DNA of 64,000 nt from an uncultured Verrucomicrobiota bacterium (GCA_903876795.1 CAIRBK010000083.1:1-64000), one strand, 5' to 3'. Positions 46,256-56,204 are shown, numbered from the stretch's first letter. Notes: generated by a model from the letters alone, not told the origin. Program-made: numbers and translations.

Positions 46256-46284
46256 CCGCCTTCCTCCAACGAAGGCGGTTTTTT
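46256..46284 (+). terminator. Rho-independent terminator after the Fur-family gene
   Basis: CCGCCTTC (46256-46263) pairs with GAAGGCGG (46271-46278) and is followed by six T residues. It starts 29 bp after the stop codon. Confidence 0.88.
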
Positions 46285-46313
46285 GCGTCCGGGAGCCCGC
46301 AGTTCAACCCGGA

Positions 46314-46377
46314 GTGTGTTTCTGAAATAACTCAGGCCGTCGAACTCTGCGAGCGAGAGGCGAAGCCACCTAGGCTG
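46314..46377 (-). repeat. Partial inverted copy of the 45373-45542 element
   Basis: GTGTGTTTCTGAAA-TAACTCAGG-CCGTCGAACTCTGCGAG continues to TAGGCTG. It corresponds, with a few mismatches, to the complement of 45482-45539. Only one terminal end is present, so it is a truncated copy. Confidence 0.6.
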
Positions 46378-46421
46378 CCTTGGAGCAGGTCCAACGGGAG
46401 TAAAGCCGTTTTCTTTCTTTG

Positions 46422-46471
46422 TCCGCGAGCGTGGGCGAGTGGGGGTTCGTCCACTTGCTCACACTCGCGGA
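46422..46471. repeat. Imperfect 19-bp hairpin before the dehydrogenase gene
   Basis: The arm CCGCGAGCGTGGGCGAGTG (46423-46441) pairs with CACTTGCTCACACTCGCGG (46452-46470), with three mismatches. The GGGCGAGTGGGGGTTCG part recurs with one base less at 33023-33039 just before ccoP's 3' end, so it is a dispersed motif. It may end transcription of the convergent gene. Confidence 0.45.
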
Positions 46472-46504
46472 AACGACTTGTTTAGAAATGCCCCAAGCCC
46501 TGCC

Positions 46505-47506
46505 TTACGGAGACAGCCGACGGAGGGCAAAGGCAGGGAGACGACCGGCGGCGTGGGCGTCCAGGCTGTCGATCACCGCGCTGGCGATGTTGCCGAGGGC
46601 CTCATGCGTGAGAAAACCTTGATGGGCGGTCGCCACGACGTTGGGCAGGCTGATCAAGCGGGCAAACACCGCGTCGGGTATGCCGGTGGCGGAATGGTCC
46701 TCGAAAAAGAGCGTGGCCTCGTGTTCGTAAACATCGATCCCGAGGCCGCCAAGGCGGTCCTTTTCCAGGGCGGTGATGACGGCGTGGGTGTCGATGAGCG
46801 CACCGCGACTGGTGTTGATGAGCAGGGCTCCGGGTTTCATGCGCGCGAGCGCGGCCGCGTTGATGATGTGGCGGGTCGCGGGCACCAGGGGGCAATGGAG
46901 CGAGACGATGTCGGCCCCGGCAAGCAGGGCCTCGAGCCCCACAAATTCAAAACCGGCGGCGATCGCCTCGGCGGGCGGGACGGGGTCGTAGGCGAGCACG
47001 CGGCAGCCGAAGCCTTGCAGGATGCGGCCCGTGATGACTCCGATGCGACCGGTGCCGACCAGACCGGCGGTCTTGCCGTGGAGATCGAAGCCCTGGAGAC
47101 CGTCGAGGGTGAAGTCTCCGCGGCGTACGCGGTCGTGCGCGAGGTGCGTGCGGCGATTGAGCGTGAGCAGCAGGGCGACCGCGTGCTCGGCCACGGCGTG
47201 CGGGGAGTAGGCCGGCACGTTGGCCACCACCAGCCCGAGGGAGATGGCGGTGTTGAGATCGACATGGTTGTAGCCGGCGCAGCGCAACACGATCAGGCGG
47301 ACACCGCCGTTGGCCAGGGCGGTGAGCACGGGGGCGTCGAGCCGATCGTTGACGAAGGCACACACGGCGGCGCAGCCGTGGGCAAGGCTGGCCGTCTCGA
47401 CGGAGAGGCGCGCTTCGAACCAATGGAACTCGTGGGCGGCGGACGCGTTGGCCGCCTGCAGGTGGCTGCGGTCGTAGGATCGGGTGCTGTAGACGGCGAC
47501 TTTCAC
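46505..47506 (-). CDS. ldhA: D-lactate dehydrogenase-like 2-hydroxyacid dehydrogenase
   Basis: A 333-residue NAD-dependent dehydrogenase. The Rossmann motif is GLVGTGRIGVITGRIL (about residue 150). Catalytic residues are Arg in INTSRGALIDT, Glu in the GIDVYEHE segment, and His in AHQGFLTHEAL. The N-terminal pattern YSTRSYDRSHL and the E-x-x-LFFED loop are typical of fermentative LdhA. It reduces pyruvate to D-lactate. It is monocistronic and convergent with the Fur-family gene. Confidence 0.88.
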   Translation of the reverse strand: MKVAVYSTRSYDRSHLQAANASAAHEFHWFEARLSVETASLAHGCAAVCAFVNDRLDAPVLTALANGGVRLIVLRCAGYNHVDLNTAISLGLVVANVPAYSPHAVAEHAVALLLTLNRRTHLAHDRVRRGDFTLDGLQGFDLHGKTAGLVGTGRIGVITGRILQGFGCRVLAYDPVPPAEAIAAGFEFVGLEALLAGADIVSLHCPLVPATRHIINAAALARMKPGALLINTSRGALIDTHAVITALEKDRLGGLGIDVYEHEATLFFEDHSATGIPDAVFARLISLPNVVATAHQGFLTHEALGNIASAVIDSLDAHAAGRLPAFALRRLSP

Positions 47507-47585
47507 TACGGGCAGAGTAGTGGCGGCTGGCGGGTTGACGAGTCGGGAGGGTGGAAAAAAGCGGAGCCCGCGCCCGGGCGGGACC

Positions 47586-48989
47586 TTACTTTTCCGGTTG
47601 GGGCAGGCGGGTGGAGGCGATCCAGGCTCCCATCGCCATCACGGCTCCGCCGACGAACACCGCCTCGGCGCCGAATGTCCAGAAAACGACGCCGGTGGCG
47701 ACCGGCGTGATGGCGCGCGAGAGCGAACCGAGCGAGCGGAAGATGCCGAGCACCCTACCCTGCTCCTCGGCACCGGCGTAAAGCGAGATGAGGCCGGTGG
47801 TGGACGGGTTGACCAGGCCGGAGCCGAGGGCGAGCAGGCCGACTCCGGTGTAAAGCCACGCGGGGGCGGGGGCAAAACCGATGCAAAGCAGGCCGGCCGT
47901 CGAGACCAGCAGGCCGCCGGCCAGCACGCGGGTCTCGGCCGTGCTTTGCAACAGGCGGCGCACGATGAACCCCTGGGTGATGATCGAGCACACGCCAAGG
48001 AAGCCCATGAGCAGGCCGTTCTGGCGGGCGGTGTAGCCGAAGCGCTCCGCGCTCAGGAACACCAGGGCGGACTCCATCGCGACGAAGGCGACGGAGTAAG
48101 CGAAGGCCACAAGGTTTACGCCGCGGATGCGGGCGTCGTCGAGCGAGAGGATGGCGCGCAGCGGGTTGCGCAGCCGGGTCTCGCCGGGAAGGATGCGGGC
48201 CGAGGGCGGGCGCGTTTCGTGGAAGCGGCGGTATATCCAGAGCAGGTTGATCACGCTCATGGCCAGCGAGAGCAAGGCGGGCACCGAGAAAGGGTTGACG
48301 CCCCAGGCGGCAAGCCCGGGGAAGGCGTGCAGCAAGTTGAGGTGGGCCGTAAAGGCGCCGATCATCGGCCCGGTGACCAGACCGAGGCCGAAAGCGGCAC
48401 CGACGATGCCCATCGCCTTGGAGCGTTCGGCCCGGGTGGTCACGTCGGCGACGGCGGCGGTGGCGACGGAGAGGTTGCCGCCAAAAGCCCCGGCGACGAG
48501 GCGGGCGACCAGAAACAGCCAAAAGGAACCGCTGAGCGCCCATAGCAGGTAGCTGAGCGCGGTGCCGGCAACCGTGAGCAGGAGGATGGGGCGGCGTCCG
48601 CGTTTATCGGAGAGCGCGCCCCAGAACGGCGCAAAGATAAATTGGAGAATCGAGAACAGGGAGCTGATGATACCGCCAAAGAGCACCTCGGGCAGGTGGG
48701 CTTCGTTGCCCAGCGCGCCGGCGATGGAGTTGATGTGCCCCAGGAGCCACCCGAGCGTGCCGCCGTGGCCGTCCACCTCGAGGTAGTGTTTCAAAAGGTC
48801 CGGTCCGAGCGGGAAGATGATCGAGAAGCCGATCAGGTCGATGTAGAGCGTGAGAAAAATCACGCCCAGGGACAGCGGACGCTTGGAGGTGGTGGGCTCG
48901 GTGGTGGACACGAAGACGCGAAGCAAACGAGTCCTGCGGGCGGAGTCGAGCCCGGCGCGGAGATTTGGCGCGGTCTTCAACTTGGCCAA
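47586..48989 (-). CDS. MFS transporter, TetA-like DHA1 family
   Basis: A polytopic protein of 467 residues with 12 predicted helices. The motif A sequence is GALSDKRGRRPILLL, and IDLIGFSIIFPLGPDLL marks the first helix. The N-terminal 26 residues (basic) may be untranslated; a GTG at 48911 would give VSTTEPTTSKRPL as the start. It contains an unusually long loop between helices 1 and 2 (HYLEVDGHGGTLGWLLGHIN), typical of some DHA1 members. The substrate is unknown, perhaps a sugar or a drug. Confidence 0.82.
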   Translation of the reverse strand: MAKLKTAPNLRAGLDSARRTRLLRVFVSTTEPTTSKRPLSLGVIFLTLYIDLIGFSIIFPLGPDLLKHYLEVDGHGGTLGWLLGHINSIAGALGNEAHLPEVLFGGIISSLFSILQFIFAPFWGALSDKRGRRPILLLTVAGTALSYLLWALSGSFWLFLVARLVAGAFGGNLSVATAAVADVTTRAERSKAMGIVGAAFGLGLVTGPMIGAFTAHLNLLHAFPGLAAWGVNPFSVPALLSLAMSVINLLWIYRRFHETRPPSARILPGETRLRNPLRAILSLDDARIRGVNLVAFAYSVAFVAMESALVFLSAERFGYTARQNGLLMGFLGVCSIITQGFIVRRLLQSTAETRVLAGGLLVSTAGLLCIGFAPAPAWLYTGVGLLALGSGLVNPSTTGLISLYAGAEEQGRVLGIFRSLGSLSRAITPVATGVVFWTFGAEAVFVGGAVMAMGAWIASTRLPQPEK

Positions 48990-49028
48990 CAGCGACGCGG
49001 GGGCGGCTACTGCGGGCCTTCGCCGGCA

Positions 49029-49169
49029 AGCAGGCTCCTACCTGGAGGTGTGGCAACGCCGGCGTGTGGTGAGGCCGGCGTGTGGTGACACTGCTCGTGT
49101 GGCCACGCCCGTCCCCGGGCGTTTGTCGTGGGTGATGGAAAGACACGGCCGGGGACGCTCGCGGCCACC
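49029..49169. repeat. Intergenic repeats between MFS and glyA genes
   Basis: AGCAGGCTCCTACCTGG (49029-49045) has an exact inverted copy at 56439-56455. It is followed by a palindromic unit with left arm GTGTGGCCACGCCCGTCCCC (from 49098) and right arm GGCCGGGGACGCTCGCGGCC (49148-49167). Related units occur at 54651-54717 and 56342-56422. Confidence 0.65.
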
Positions 49170-49203
49170 GGTTGATCTACCCCCTGACTCGCGCCAGTGG
49201 GGA

Positions 49204-50472
49204 TCAGAGCCGGTAGGGCAGCGGGTATTGGGCGGCGACCTTGGCGACGCGTTCCTTGGCGGCGGTGAGAGCGGCGGCCTCGCCCTCGGTGCCGATGGCC
49301 TTGAGGACGAGATCAATGACGGCGGCAACCTCATCCATGTCGGACTCGACAAAGCCGCGCGAGGTGATCGAAGGCGTGCCGATACGGATGCCCGAGGCCT
49401 GGAAGGGCGAGCGGGTCTCGAAAGGCACGGTGTTTTTGTTGAGCGTGATGTGGGCCAGATCGAGGGTCTCCTGGGCCTTCTTGGCGGTGAGCTCGGGGAG
49501 GTTGTGGCGGAGATCGATCAGGAAGAGGTGGTTGTCGGTGCCGCCGGAGACGATCTTGTAACCGCGCTTGAGGAAGGCGGCGGCGAGGGCGCGGGAGTTG
49601 GCGACGACCTGGGCGGCATAGGTCTTGAAATCGGGCTTGAGAGCCTCGGCGAAGCACACGGCCTTGGCGGCGATCACATGCATGAGGGGGCCGCCCTGGC
49701 CGCCGGGGAACACGGCGGAGTCGATGGCCTTGGCGTGGGCGGCCTTGCAGAGGATCAGGCCGCCGCGGGGACCACGGAGGGTCTTGTGCGTGGTGGTGGT
49801 GACGAAGTCGGCGTGAGGGAAGGGCGATGGATGGACTCCGGCGGCGACGAGGCCGGCGATATGCGCGATGTCGGCGAAGAGGAACGCACCGACCGAGCGG
49901 GCGATCTCGCCCATGCGGGCGAAGTCGATCACCCGGGAATAGGCGGAGGCGCCCACGGTGATCATGGCGGGCTTTTCGCGCTGGGCGATGGCGGCGAGTT
50001 CGTCGTAGTCGATCAGGCCGGTGTCTTCACGGACGCCGTACTGGACGAAGGAGTATTGTTTGCCGGAGAAGTTGGCCGGGTTGCCGTGGGTGAGGTGGCC
50101 GCCGTGACTGAGGTTCATGCCGAGGATCTTGGCGCCGAGGGGCAGGACGGCGGTGTACACGGCGAAGTTGGCCTGGGAGCCGGAATGCGGCTGGACGTTG
50201 GCGTGTTCTGCCCCGAAGAGGACCTTGGCGCGGTCGATGGCGAGTTGCTCGATCTTGTCCACGAACTCGCAGCCGCCATACCAGCGTTTGCCCGGGTAGC
50301 CCTCGGCGTATTTGTTGGTGAGCACGCTGCCCTGGGCCTCCATGACGGCCGGGTAGGTGAAGTTTTCGGAGGCGATGAGCTCGATGTGGCTCTGCTGGCG
50401 GGCGAACTCTGCGGCGAGAGCGGAATAGATCTCGGGATCGAGGGTCTTGAGAGGCGTGGCGTTGATCGACAT
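49204..50472 (-). CDS. glyA: Serine hydroxymethyltransferase
   Basis: A 422-residue PLP enzyme. N-terminal [20 protein letters not shown] is in the family form, and the Schiff-base Lys is in [40 protein letters not shown] and the C-terminal [13 protein letters not shown] are also standard. It interconverts serine and glycine while charging tetrahydrofolate. ATG 50472 ([19 protein letters not shown]) is chosen because upstream codons are not family-like. Confidence 0.94.
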   Translation of the reverse strand: MSINATPLKTLDPEIYSALAAEFARQQSHIELIASENFTYPAVMEAQGSVLTNKYAEGYPGKRWYGGCEFVDKIEQLAIDRAKVLFGAEHANVQPHSGSQANFAVYTAVLPLGAKILGMNLSHGGHLTHGNPANFSGKQYSFVQYGVREDTGLIDYDELAAIAQREKPAMITVGASAYSRVIDFARMGEIARSVGAFLFADIAHIAGLVAAGVHPSPFPHADFVTTTTHKTLRGPRGGLILCKAAHAKAIDSAVFPGGQGGPLMHVIAAKAVCFAEALKPDFKTYAAQVVANSRALAAAFLKRGYKIVSGGTDNHLFLIDLRHNLPELTAKKAQETLDLAHITLNKNTVPFETRSPFQASGIRIGTPSITSRGFVESDMDEVAAVIDLVLKAIGTEGEAAALTAAKERVAKVAAQYPLPYRL

Positions 50473-50588
50473 GGTTGGAAAGGGGAAGGGGTTATTGGGA
50501 AGGGCAAACGCCGCGGGCACAAATCGAAAAAACCGTGGCTGAGAAGTGACCTCGGGCAGGGCTTCTGAACGGCGGGGGCCGTGGGGCA

Positions 50589-50945
50589 TCAAAACGGCAC
50601 GTCGTCGTCCGGCTGCACCGTTTGGCCCGGCTCCTCGGGGATGGGGGCGCCGTCATCATCGGCCGGTGCATCGGGGGAGGCCCCGATGGCCTCGATCTTC
50701 CACGCGTTGAGGTTTACGTAGTAGTTTTCCTTCCATTCGCGGCCCTTCAGATCGAAGAAGACCTTGGCCTTGGCGCCGGGCTTGAGGGAAGCCACGAGCG
50801 CAACCTTGTCCTTCACGCACTCAAACTTGATGTCTTGCGGGAACTTCCCCGACTCGATGGTAAGGACGAACTCGCGCTTGTTAAAGCCGCTGCCGAAGGT
50901 TTGCTCGTCGAAGATTTTTTTGACCGTGCCGGTGATTTCAAACAT
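50589..50945 (-). CDS. DUF3127 protein, single-stranded-DNA-binding-like
   Basis: A 118-residue OB-fold-like protein starting [20 protein letters not shown], with [10 protein letters not shown]-like text ([13 protein letters not shown]) and [22 protein letters not shown] in part. It ends in an acidic tail with PDDDVPF, like the C-terminal tips of SSB proteins. DUF3127 function is unknown; the tip suggests interaction with DNA metabolism proteins. It lies upstream of glyA on the same strand and is divergent from gatC. Confidence 0.8.
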   Translation of the reverse strand: MFEITGTVKKIFDEQTFGSGFNKREFVLTIESGKFPQDIKFECVKDKVALVASLKPGAKAKVFFDLKGREWKENYYVNLNAWKIEAIGASPDAPADDDGAPIPEEPGQTVQPDDDVPF

Positions 50946-51065
50946 GCCGGCACGATGAACGCACGGGGCCGAGGGGCGCCAGCCGCTTCTGCCCCCAATT
51001 TATCGAGAGGCATGGCTTGCACTTGGACGGCATTGGCTTGCACGCTAGCCGCCCATCCAAGCTCC

Positions 51066-51356
51066 ATGTCCGCCCACGACGATCTCAACATCGACCGCAT
51101 CGCCAACCTCGCCCGACTCGCCCTCACGCCGGAGGAAAAGGTCAAATTCTCCGCCCAACTCGCCGATGTGCTCACCAACATCGAAAAGCTCAAGCAGGTC
51201 GATGTGACCGGGGTCGAGCCCACCGCGCACGCCTTCCCGATCTACAACGTCTGGGCCGACGACGTGGCCACACCGGGGCTCTCCGTCGAGGCGGCGTTGC
51301 GAAACGCTCCTGAAAAACGCGACAACATGATCGTCGTCCCCAAGGTCGTCGAATGA
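51066..51356 (+). CDS. gatC: Glutamyl-tRNA(Gln)/aspartyl-tRNA(Asn) amidotransferase subunit C
   Basis: A 96-residue protein: IDRIANLARLALTPEEKVKF, VLTNIEKLKQVDVTGVEPTAH (in part), and a C-terminal APEKRDNMIVVPKVVE. This is normal length for GatC, which wraps round and stabilises GatA. It is the first gene of gatC-gatA-gatB. Confidence 0.93.
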   Translation: MSAHDDLNIDRIANLARLALTPEEKVKFSAQLADVLTNIEKLKQVDVTGVEPTAHAFPIYNVWADDVATPGLSVEAALRNAPEKRDNMIVVPKVVE

Positions 51357-51457
51357 GCCAAACCCACCCGCGTTGACCGCGAAAGAAACCGGGGCGCCGT
51401 TTCCGCTTCCCGTGTTTCCCGGCACCGCTCCTGCGGTTTAAACAATCCCTTTTTCCG

Positions 51458-52918
51458 ATGCCTCCGCTTCATTTTAGCACCATTGCCGAATTGTCCGACG
51501 CGCTCGCCGCCGGCAAAACCACGTCGGTCGATCTGACCCGGGCCGTGATCGCCCGCACGCAGGCCGTCGAGGAACGCGTCAAGGCGTTCAACTCCTACGA
51601 CACCGCTGACGCCCTCGCGCAGGCCGCCGCCTCCGACGCGCGCCGCGCCGCCGGCCTGTCGCTCGGCCCGCTCGACGGCATCCCCGTGGGCATCAAGGAC
51701 GTGATCGCCGTGACCGGCCAGCCCCTCACCGCCTCGTCGAAGATGCTGGCCAACTTCGTCTCGCCCTACGACGCGACCGTCACCGAGAAACTCAGGAAAG
51801 CCGGCGCGGTCATCTGGGGCCGCCTCAACCTCGACGAATTCGCGATGGGCTCCTCCACGGAGAACTCCGCTTTTCACACCACTCGCAATCCTTACGACCT
51901 CGAGCGCGTGCCCGGCGGTTCCTCCGGCGGCAGTGCAGCCGCGCTCGCGGCCGGCGAAGCCATCGCCACCCTCGGTTCCGACACCGGCGGGTCCATCCGC
52001 CAGCCCGCCGCGCTTTGCAACGTCGTCGGCCTCAAGCCCACCTACGGCCTCGTCTCCCGCTACGGGTTGATCGCCTTCGCCTCGTCGCTCGACCAGATCG
52101 GGCCTTTCACGCGCTCGGTCGAGGACGCCGCGATCACCCTCCAGGCCATCGCCGGCCACGATGAACGCGACTCCACCTCCGTCCGCATCGAGATCCCCGA
52201 CTACCGCGCCGCCCTCAGGACCAAGAAGGGGCCGTGGCGCATCGGCATCCCCAGGGAATACTTCGGCGAAGGCCTCGATCCCGAAGTTGCCGCCGCCGTG
52301 GAGAAGGCGGTGTCTTTCTACGAGAAGATGGGCTGCGAGATCAAAAACGTCTCCCTGCCGCACACCGAGTACGGCGTGGGTGTCTACTACATCATCGCGA
52401 CCGCCGAATGCTCGTCCAATCTCAGCCGCTACGACGGCGTGCGCTACGGGCACCGCTCGGCCGACGCCAAGGACATCGTTGACCTCTATTTCAAGTCCCG
52501 CGCCGAGGGTTTCGGCCCGGAGGTGAAACGCCGCATCATCCTCGGCACGTATGTGCTGAGCAGCGGCTACTATGACGCCTACTACCTGCGCGCGCAGAAG
52601 GTCCGCACGCTCATCCGCCAGGACTTTCTCAACGCCTACGACGAGGTGGACGCCATCCTTACGCCGACCTCGCCCACGCCCGCCTTCAAACGCGGGGCCA
52701 AGGCCGATCCGCTGGCGATGTACCTGTGCGACGTTTACACGATCGGGGTCAACCTGGCCGGTTTGCCGGGGATCAGCGTGCCGTGCGGTTTTTCTTCCGG
52801 CGGGCTGCCCATCGGCATGCAGTTGATCGGGCAACCGTTCAAAGAGGCCGACCTCCTGGCCATCGCCCATGCCTACGACTCGGCGCACGACTGGAGCCGT
52901 CGCACGCCGAATTTATAG
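51458..52918 (+). CDS. gatA: Amidotransferase subunit A
   Basis: A 486-residue amidase. The catalytic triad is Lys80 (GIPVGIKDV), cis-Ser155 (PGGSSGGSAAA) and Ser179 (SDTGGSIRQPA). It releases ammonia from glutamine or asparagine for transfer to misacylated tRNA. It starts 101 bp after gatC and precedes gatB. Confidence 0.95.
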   Translation: MPPLHFSTIAELSDALAAGKTTSVDLTRAVIARTQAVEERVKAFNSYDTADALAQAAASDARRAAGLSLGPLDGIPVGIKDVIAVTGQPLTASSKMLANFVSPYDATVTEKLRKAGAVIWGRLNLDEFAMGSSTENSAFHTTRNPYDLERVPGGSSGGSAAALAAGEAIATLGSDTGGSIRQPAALCNVVGLKPTYGLVSRYGLIAFASSLDQIGPFTRSVEDAAITLQAIAGHDERDSTSVRIEIPDYRAALRTKKGPWRIGIPREYFGEGLDPEVAAAVEKAVSFYEKMGCEIKNVSLPHTEYGVGVYYIIATAECSSNLSRYDGVRYGHRSADAKDIVDLYFKSRAEGFGPEVKRRIILGTYVLSSGYYDAYYLRAQKVRTLIRQDFLNAYDEVDAILTPTSPTPAFKRGAKADPLAMYLCDVYTIGVNLAGLPGISVPCGFSSGGLPIGMQLIGQPFKEADLLAIAHAYDSAHDWSRRTPNL

Positions 52919-53019
52919 GCGGCAAGGGCGGGCGGTGGGCTTACCAAACCTTTCGATCCCAGCATCCGTTTTTTCCGCTCGCCACCCGTTGCCAGCCAGA
53001 CGCCACTTTACCGCACAAC

Positions 53020-54477
53020 ATGAAATACGAAGCCGTTATCGGTCTTGAGGTTCACGTCCAGATCAAGACCCGTTCAAAGATGTTCACCCGTGTCGCCGCC
53101 GGCTACGGCCATCCCGCCAACACGCTCACCGACCCCGTCGTCCTCGCGCTTCCCGGGGTCCTGCCCGTCATGAACAAGGCCGCGCTCGACGCCATCATCA
53201 AGGCGGGCCTCCTCCTCGGCTGCGACATTGCGCCCGTCTGCAAGTGGGACCGCAAAAACTACTTCTACCCCGACTCCCCCAAGAACTACCAGATCTCCCA
53301 ATACGACCAGCCGATATGTCTCAACGGCTCGGTCGAGATCGAGCTTCCCGGTCGGGCGCGCAACATCCAGGGCGAACACAAAAAAATCGCCCTCACCCGC
53401 ATCCACCTGGAGGAGGATGTGGGCAAGTTGAACCACGAGGCCTTCGACTCCCTCGTCGACTACAACCGCGCCGGCACCCCGCTCATGGAGATCGTATCCG
53501 AGCCGGTCATCAAATCCGCCGAGGAAGCCTACGCCTACCTCACCTCCCTCCGCGCCACGATGATCTACGGCGGTATCTCCGACTGCGACATGGAGAAGGG
53601 CCAGCTCCGTTGCGACGCCAACATCTCCATCCGCCCCGTAGGCGAGACCCGGCTCGGCACCAAGGTCGAGTTGAAGAACCTCAACTCCATCTCCTTCGTG
53701 CGCGACGGCATCGCCCACGAGATCAAGCGCCAGATCGCCGTCGTCGAGAGCGGCGGCGTCATCGTGCAGGAGACGCGGGACTACGACGGCATGACCGGCA
53801 CCAGCCAATCCCTCCGCTCCAAGGAAATGGCCCATGATTACCGGTACTTCCCGGATCCCGACCTCATGCCCGTGAAGGTGGACGAGGCCTGGAAAGCCCG
53901 CATCCACGCCGAGTGTCCCGAGTTGCCATTTGCCAAGCAAACCCGCTTCCAGGGCGACTACTCCCTGCCCTACACGCTCACGTCCGTCCTCGTGTGGGAC
54001 CAGGCCCTCGCCGACTACTTTGAAGAGGCCGCGAAGCTCGCCGGTCCCGGCAAAGCCCAGGCGGTGGGCAACTGGATCGTCAACGACCTCCAGCGCGAAC
54101 TCGGCGCCGCCAATCTTGATCTGGCCGATGCCAGGGTGCGTCCCGCGCACATCGCCGAGCTGGTGAAACTCATCGACGCCGGCACCTTGCTGAGTAACGC
54201 CGCCAAGGAGGTCTTCGTCGAGATGGCGGCCACCGGAGAGCCGCCTGCTGCCATCGTCGCGAAGAGAGGTCTCGCCGCCGCCCCGACCGACACCGCCGAG
54301 CTGGAGCAATGGTGCCGCGACGCCATCGCCGCCAACGCGAAGTCCGTGGCCGAGTTCCAGGCCGGAAAGGAAAGCGCGATCAACGGCCTCAAGGGCCCGA
54401 TCATGAAAGCCTCCAAGGGCAAGGCCAACCCCAAGCTGGTCGACGAAACCCTGCGCCGGCTTCTGGCCGGAGCTTGA
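53020..54477 (+). CDS. gatB: Amidotransferase subunit B
   Basis: A 485-residue protein with the GatB cradle domain (YEAVIGLEVHVQIKTRSKMF, DRKNYFYPDSPKNYQISQYDQP in part, GELEKGQLRCDAN-like DMEKGQLRCDANIS) and a C-terminal YqeY-like tail (SAINGLKGPIMKASKGKANP). It activates the Glu or Asp on mischarged tRNA. ATG 53020 gives the standard MKYEAVIGLEVH start. It ends the gat cluster. Confidence 0.95.
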   Translation: MKYEAVIGLEVHVQIKTRSKMFTRVAAGYGHPANTLTDPVVLALPGVLPVMNKAALDAIIKAGLLLGCDIAPVCKWDRKNYFYPDSPKNYQISQYDQPICLNGSVEIELPGRARNIQGEHKKIALTRIHLEEDVGKLNHEAFDSLVDYNRAGTPLMEIVSEPVIKSAEEAYAYLTSLRATMIYGGISDCDMEKGQLRCDANISIRPVGETRLGTKVELKNLNSISFVRDGIAHEIKRQIAVVESGGVIVQETRDYDGMTGTSQSLRSKEMAHDYRYFPDPDLMPVKVDEAWKARIHAECPELPFAKQTRFQGDYSLPYTLTSVLVWDQALADYFEEAAKLAGPGKAQAVGNWIVNDLQRELGAANLDLADARVRPAHIAELVKLIDAGTLLSNAAKEVFVEMAATGEPPAAIVAKRGLAAAPTDTAELEQWCRDAIAANAKSVAEFQAGKESAINGLKGPIMKASKGKANPKLVDETLRRLLAGA

Positions 54478-54788
54478 GGACCATCGTGCAGGGCGTCGTC
54501 CACCCGCCGGCGCTGCTGCTACGGTTTGCACCCAAATCCCGCGGTCGGAATCGAGCCATGCGGGCACGCGACTTTCGCAACTTAACAACGAGAGCGAGCC
54601 GCGCCCGGGCAGTGTTTTTAAACCAAGAAGTCCCACAAGGAACGATCCTTGTAGCAACGTCCGTCCCCGGACGTTTTCCGATCTTCAATCCAGAACGCCC
54701 GGGGAGGGCGTTGCCACGTTGATAGACAATTCGCTGCAGTGTTTTTTTGCTGAACTTTCCGAAGATACCCGCTTTTAAGCCACCCTAC
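54478..54788. repeat. Repeat-bearing gap between gatB and the polysaccharide locus
   Basis: There is no gene. ACAAGGA-ACGA-TCCTTGT (54634-54651) is a perfect small hairpin. It is followed by the palindromic unit with left arm GTAGCAACGTCCGTCCCCGG (54651-54670) and right arm AACGCCCGGGGAGGGCGTTG (54694-54713), a family shared with 49.1 kb and 56.4 kb. The promoter of the following sugar transferase gene should lie between 54720 and 54788. Confidence 0.6.
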
Positions 54789-56204
54789 ATGGCAGCCAAG
54801 CGCACCTATCCTCGCACACAGAACGCCCTGCTCGGGCTCCAGCTCCTGGGCGACACAGGAATGTCGTTCGCCGGCCTGCTCCTCGGCTACTGGATGCGAT
54901 TCCACGGTCCGTTGAAGAACCTCGGCGTGGAAAACACCGCCCCCAACCTAGGCGACTACGCGCGACTGCTGGTGATCGGCACGCTGCTCCTGGTTTTCAC
55001 CTTTGGCTACCTCAAGGTTTACGACGCCCGCCTGCTGCTCAAGCCCCTGCGCGTATACACGTTATTCGCCAAGGGTACCCTCTTCTGGTTCTGCATCTTT
55101 CTCGGCCTCTCGCTCGCGCTCAAATTCGAACCCGCCATCTCGCGCATCTTCGTCGCCACCTCCTGCGTGACTTCCTACCTCTGCGTGGCGGCATGGCGGG
55201 CACTTTTCAACCTCTGGCTCGCGCGCAGCTCCTACCGAGAACGCATCGTCCAGCGCGTGCTCATCATGGGCTGGAGCCACGACGCCGACCGCCTCGTCGA
55301 GGCCATTCAGACCGACCGTCAGCATGCCTACGAAGTCCTCGGCTACGTTCACACGGGCAACGATGCGCCCCACGACCGCCATCCATGCCCGCACCTCGGC
55401 TCTCTCGAAGATCTCGAAACCATCTTAGGACGCGAACTAGCCGACATCGCCTTGGTGGCCGACTTGAAGCTCTCTTCCGAGCAACTCGCCCACATCGCCA
55501 CCCTCTCCGAGCGCCTCTACGTGCAGTTCAAGATGGTCCCCTCCTCCTTCCGCATCTTTGTGTCCAGCTTGCACCTGCAGACAATCTCCGGCGTCCCCGT
55601 CCTGGGCGTCGAGCAACTGCGCATGGCCACCCTGCTCAACTCCAGTATCAAGCGTGCGGTCGACATCGTGGGGGCTCTGGTGGGCCTCTTCTTTTCGGTG
55701 CCGGTCATGATCGCCCTTGCGGTGATCATCAAACGTGAGAGCCCCGGCCCGGTGATTTACAGCCAGGTGCGCACCGGTCTCCACGGCCACCCCTTTACGA
55801 TCTACAAACTTCGATCCATGCGACTGGACGCCGAGAAGTCGGGTGCGCAGTGGGCGGTGGAAGGCGACCCCCGGCGGCTCAAAATCGGCGCCTTCATGCG
55901 TGAATGGAATCTCGATGAACTTCCCCAGTTCTGGAACGTGCTAATCGGCGACATGAGCTTGGTGGGCCCCCGCCCCGAACGCCCCGAATTGATTGAGAAG
56001 TTTGAACGGGAGATTCCCCACTACAATCCCCGACACGAAGTGCGTCCCGGTGTGACCGGTTGGGCGCAAGTCAACGGCCTGCGTGGCAACACCAGCCTGT
56101 TCGAACGCATCAACTACGATCTTTACTACATCGAGAATTGGTCCTTCTGGTTCGATTTCCTGATCCTCGTGCGCACCTTTGTAGGCAACAAAAACGCCTA
56201 TTGA
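54789..56204 (+). CDS. Polyprenyl-phosphate sugar-1-phosphate transferase (WcaJ/WbaP type)
   Basis: A 471-residue initiating transferase. It has four N-terminal helices, a CoA-binding-like middle domain (VLIMGWSHDADRLVEAI), a fifth helix, and the C-terminal catalytic domain. The catalytic domain has KRESPGPVIYSQVRTGLHG, PFTIYKLRSMRLDAE, LDELPQFWNVLIGDMSLVGPRPERPE (in part) and PGVTGWAQVNGLRG. It loads the first sugar phosphate onto undecaprenyl phosphate at the membrane. ATG 54789 is preferred to a TTG at 54747. Confidence 0.92.
   Translation: MAAKRTYPRTQNALLGLQLLGDTGMSFAGLLLGYWMRFHGPLKNLGVENTAPNLGDYARLLVIGTLLLVFTFGYLKVYDARLLLKPLRVYTLFAKGTLFWFCIFLGLSLALKFEPAISRIFVATSCVTSYLCVAAWRALFNLWLARSSYRERIVQRVLIMGWSHDADRLVEAIQTDRQHAYEVLGYVHTGNDAPHDRHPCPHLGSLEDLETILGRELADIALVADLKLSSEQLAHIATLSERLYVQFKMVPSSFRIFVSSLHLQTISGVPVLGVEQLRMATLLNSSIKRAVDIVGALVGLFFSVPVMIALAVIIKRESPGPVIYSQVRTGLHGHPFTIYKLRSMRLDAEKSGAQWAVEGDPRRLKIGAFMREWNLDELPQFWNVLIGDMSLVGPRPERPELIEKFEREIPHYNPRHEVRPGVTGWAQVNGLRGNTSLFERINYDLYYIENWSFWFDFLILVRTFVGNKNAY

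Noticed and set aside
48850-50568. 572-codon plus-strand open frame over glyA
   Set aside because: It is antisense to GlyA, which is unambiguous.
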